Source: Pedosphaera parvula Ellin514 (GTDB taxonomy: Bacteria; Verrucomicrobiota; Verrucomicrobiia; Limisphaerales; Pedosphaeraceae). From it: a stretch of DNA of 64,000 nucleotides. The notes under the pieces were generated by a model. The model saw only the letters and a program-made list of their open reading frames with translations. It did no database searches and was not told the origin of the DNA. Where the stretch lies: NCBI RefSeq assembly GCF_000172555.1, contig NZ_ABOX02000012.1, forward strand, positions 1 to 64,000, written 5' to 3'. The translations under genes were made by a program, and so were the position numbers. Positions 61,786 to 64,000 of the stretch are shown in pieces (positions within the stretch are counted from its first letter, which is position 1; each line of letters begins with the position of its first letter).

Positions 61786-64000
61786 TCACTCCTGCTTTAA
61801 AGGTTCGATTGCATCGCCAGTTTCAGCTTCTTCCTTCTCTTCGCTGATCACCGGAGAGATAGCCTGCAATTTGTCTCCTGCCTCAAGGTTAATTAGTTTA
61901 ACACCTTGAGTGTTGCGGCCCGCCTCGCGAATGTCTTTGACAGAAATACGCACCATCTGACCAGCTTCGGTAATCAGCATGATTTCGTCATTATCCCTAA
62001 CTGTAAGCGCACCTACAACACCACCAGTCTTGTCATTCGTTTTCATGGTGATGATGCCCTTTCCGCCACGCGATTGAACCCGGTATTCTCCAAAATCCGT
62101 GCGTTTGCCAATCCCGTTTTCCCCAGCCACCAGCAATGTGGCATCAGGAACCAGCACGGCCAGAGCCACAACGGCATCGGTCTTTTCAAGGTTTATTCCG
62201 CGCACTCCGGTGGCGTTACGCCCCATCGAACGGACATTCGATTCGGCAAACCGAATACTCATTCCTTCGCGCGTGATAAGAACAACGTCCTCCCCCGGAT
62301 CACTAACCGTGCCGTCAGCCTCAACCTTGCTTCCCCGGGTCAGCTTCACATCAATCAGTGTATCGCCAGGTTCTATACTGATCGCAATGATTCCACCTTT
62401 GCGCACGTTAGCAAAATCGGCCAGAGACGTCTTCTTGACCGTGCCTTGCTGGGTGGCAAAGAACAGTTCTCCCGATTGAGTCCACGTCTGATCTTCCTTG
62501 TTCGGACCATTTTTGGAAACAATGCGAATCAGAGCCGCAATTTTCTCCTCAGCTTTCAATTCCAGCAAATTTGCTATGCTACGACCTTTGGAAGCGCGAG
62601 CCATGTCTGGAATCTCATGCACTCGCTCAACAAAGACGCGCCCACTGTTCGTGAAGAACATTAAATAATCGTGCGTGCCTGCTGAAAAGAGATGCTCAAT
62701 AAAATCGTCCTTGTCACCATCGGCAGCGGAACCCTCGCGGGTGGCCATTCCGATAACGCCCTTGCCGCCCCGCCGTTGGGCGCGATAAGAACTCACGTTC
62801 GTTCTCTTAATCAAACCGCCGTGAGTGATGGTGATGATTACGCCTTCATTGGTGATCAGGTCCTCAAGAGCCATCTCGCCCTCGTCAGGAACCAAGTCCG
62901 TCATGCGCGGAGTGGCATACTTTTCTTTAATCTCGCGCAACTCAGCCTTGATGATCTCGAGGACGCGTGATTCTTTTGCCAAAATGTCCAAAAGATCCTT
63001 GATCCTCTCGATTAATGCTGTGTATTCGGCTCTCACCTTGTCAATTTCCAAACCGGTGAGTTGATACAGGCGCAGATCCAGAATGGCATTTGCCTGTGCC
63101 TCACTAAAGGCATACCGACCATTGGTCAAACGCGCTTCGTCCCGAATTAGTATGCCAATTTGTTCGACCTGCTGTCGGTTGAAGTCAAAAGCGAGCAATT
63201 TAATTCTGGCTTCCTCGCGATTTGCCGAACTACGGATGATTCGAATGAATTCATCCATATTCGACAACGCGATCAAATAACCTTCCAAAGTCTCGGCCCG
63301 CTCCTCTGCCTTGCGCAGTTCGAAGCGGGTGCGGCGCATGATCACTTCACGCCGATGTTCGATGTACGCATTGATGAGGTCTTTAAGTCCGAGTGTCTTG
63401 GGCCGGCCGTGATCAATCGCGAGAGCGTTAACTGCAAAGCTGGATTCCAGCGAGGTGTGGTTATAGAGGTTGTTGATAACCACCTTCGGCGAAGCATCGC
63501 GCTTCAGCTCGATTACAATGCGCGTGTTTTCATCAGACTCATTGCGCAATGCGGAAATGTCACCAATGATCTTTTCGTTCACCAACTCGGCGATGCGTTC
63601 TTCCAGTTGCGCCGGGTTGACGTTGAATGGCACGGTACTGATGACAATCTGCTCACGTCCATTCTTGAGCTGTTCCACGTCCACCTTGCCGCGCATTTTG
63701 ATCTGTCCGCGGCCGGTTGCAAAATACTTTTTAATTCCTTCCAAACCGCAAACCATGCAGCCCGTCGGAAAATCGGGGCCTTTGATGTACTTCATCAATT
63801 GCGGAACTGTGATGGTGGGATCATCAATTTGAGCACAAATACCATCGATCACCTCACCAAGATTGTGAGGGGCCATGTTGGTTGCCATGCCGACGGCAAT
63901 GCCGGTGCCACCATTAACCAATAAATTCGGGAAGGCTGCTGGAAAGACAGTGGGCTCCTTGCTGGTCTCATCGTAGTTAGGGACAAAATCAACCGTGTCC
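61786..64000 (-). CDS. gyrA: DNA gyrase subunit A (5' part outside the window)
   Basis: The C-terminal ~738 residues of the gyrase/topoisomerase A subunit, which cuts and rejoins DNA during negative supercoiling. The frame is open to the right edge ([20 protein letters not shown] upstream of [13 protein letters not shown]), so the gene continues, and the catalytic Tyr region lies outside the window. Visible parts are the breakage-reunion core, the coiled coil ([20 protein letters not shown]) and the six-bladed C-terminal domain. [11 protein letters not shown] is the GyrA-box, which marks it as gyrase rather than ParC. The C-terminal tail is acidic. A terminator follows at 61740-61766. Confidence 0.97.
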   Translation of the reverse strand, partial: DTVDFVPNYDETSKEPTVFPAAFPNLLVNGGTGIAVGMATNMAPHNLGEVIDGICAQIDDPTITVPQLMKYIKGPDFPTGCMVCGLEGIKKYFATGRGQIKMRGKVDVEQLKNGREQIVISTVPFNVNPAQLEERIAELVNEKIIGDISALRNESDENTRIVIELKRDASPKVVINNLYNHTSLESSFAVNALAIDHGRPKTLGLKDLINAYIEHRREVIMRRTRFELRKAEERAETLEGYLIALSNMDEFIRIIRSSANREEARIKLLAFDFNRQQVEQIGILIRDEARLTNGRYAFSEAQANAILDLRLYQLTGLEIDKVRAEYTALIERIKDLLDILAKESRVLEIIKAELREIKEKYATPRMTDLVPDEGEMALEDLITNEGVIITITHGGLIKRTNVSSYRAQRRGGKGVIGMATREGSAADGDKDDFIEHLFSAGTHDYLMFFTNSGRVFVERVHEIPDMARASKGRSIANLLELKAEEKIAALIRIVSKNGPNKEDQTWTQSGELFFATQQGTVKKTSLADFANVRKGGIIAISIEPGDTLIDVKLTRGSKVEADGTVSDPGEDVVLITREGMSIRFAESNVRSMGRNATGVRGINLEKTDAVVALAVLVPDATLLVAGENGIGKRTDFGEYRVQSRGGKGIITMKTNDKTGGVVGALTVRDNDEIMLITEAGQMVRISVKDIREAGRNTQGVKLINLEAGDKLQAISPVISEEKEEAETGDAIEPLKQE

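Noticed and set aside
61906-62664. 252-residue frame antisense to gyrA
   Set aside because: It is the reverse shadow of a conserved essential gene and has no motif of its own.
1-64000. CRISPR array, insertion sequence, integrase or prophage
   Set aside because: No regularly spaced direct repeats, transposase or integrase motifs were seen in any frame.

Overview
The window looks like chromosome of a Verrucomicrobiota bacterium, most likely of the Pedosphaera/Limisphaerales type. The evidence is a DUF1800/DUF1501 pair, a DUF1559-style pseudopilin with the [13 protein letters not shown] leader, a MoxR-DUF58-DUF4350-DUF4129-SpoIIM-RDD membrane operon, and many large PAS-rich histidine kinases, on moderate-GC DNA. 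The taxon is inferred from gene content only.

Layout. (1) 1-2434: the tail of an unknown gene, an SDR oxidoreductase and an RNB exoribonuclease whose 3' end is frame-scrambled. (2) 2449-6742 (-): a signalling island with a NarL-type regulator, a REC-HisKA_3 kinase and a REC-PAS3-HisKA kinase. (3) 7557-19625 (+): a large nonribosomal peptide synthetase, C-A-T-TE-A-T-C-FkbH-T-TE, coupled by an ATGA overlap to a SyrD/PvdE-type ABC exporter. This is the most original system in the window. (4) 19892-23875 (-): a polyamine ABC importer, potA-B-C-D. (5) 24268-27746 (+): a response regulator lacking its phospho-acceptor Asp, then a DUF1800/DUF1501 pair. (6) 27788-37335 (-): a ten-gene membrane operon. 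(7) 37851-44677: a PH-domain protein, a pseudopilin, a hot-dog thioesterase, a small membrane protein and a seven-PAS/GAF kinase. (8) 45417-54453 (+): housekeeping genes tilS, ftsH, rpe, a phosphohexomutase, lepA and lepB. (9) 54563-64000: glgA and serS (-); leuD, a GH20-type glycosidase and pdxH (+); a DUF2064 transferase and partial gyrA (-).

In the NRPS system the first half could make an acyl- or peptidyl-aliphatic amino acid released by the first thioesterase. The second half could join a proline-like residue to a glycerate unit loaded by the FkbH domain. The exporter would carry the product out, and the divergent two-component genes may control it. Both thioesterases carry Cys instead of Ser as nucleophile.

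Sequence quality. At least six genes, including the essential rpe and lepB, are interrupted by one or a few small indels, often in short homopolymers. This pattern fits draft-assembly errors better than pseudogene formation, so the affected genes are described as probably intact proteins. No rRNA, tRNA, CRISPR array, insertion sequence or prophage was found by reading.
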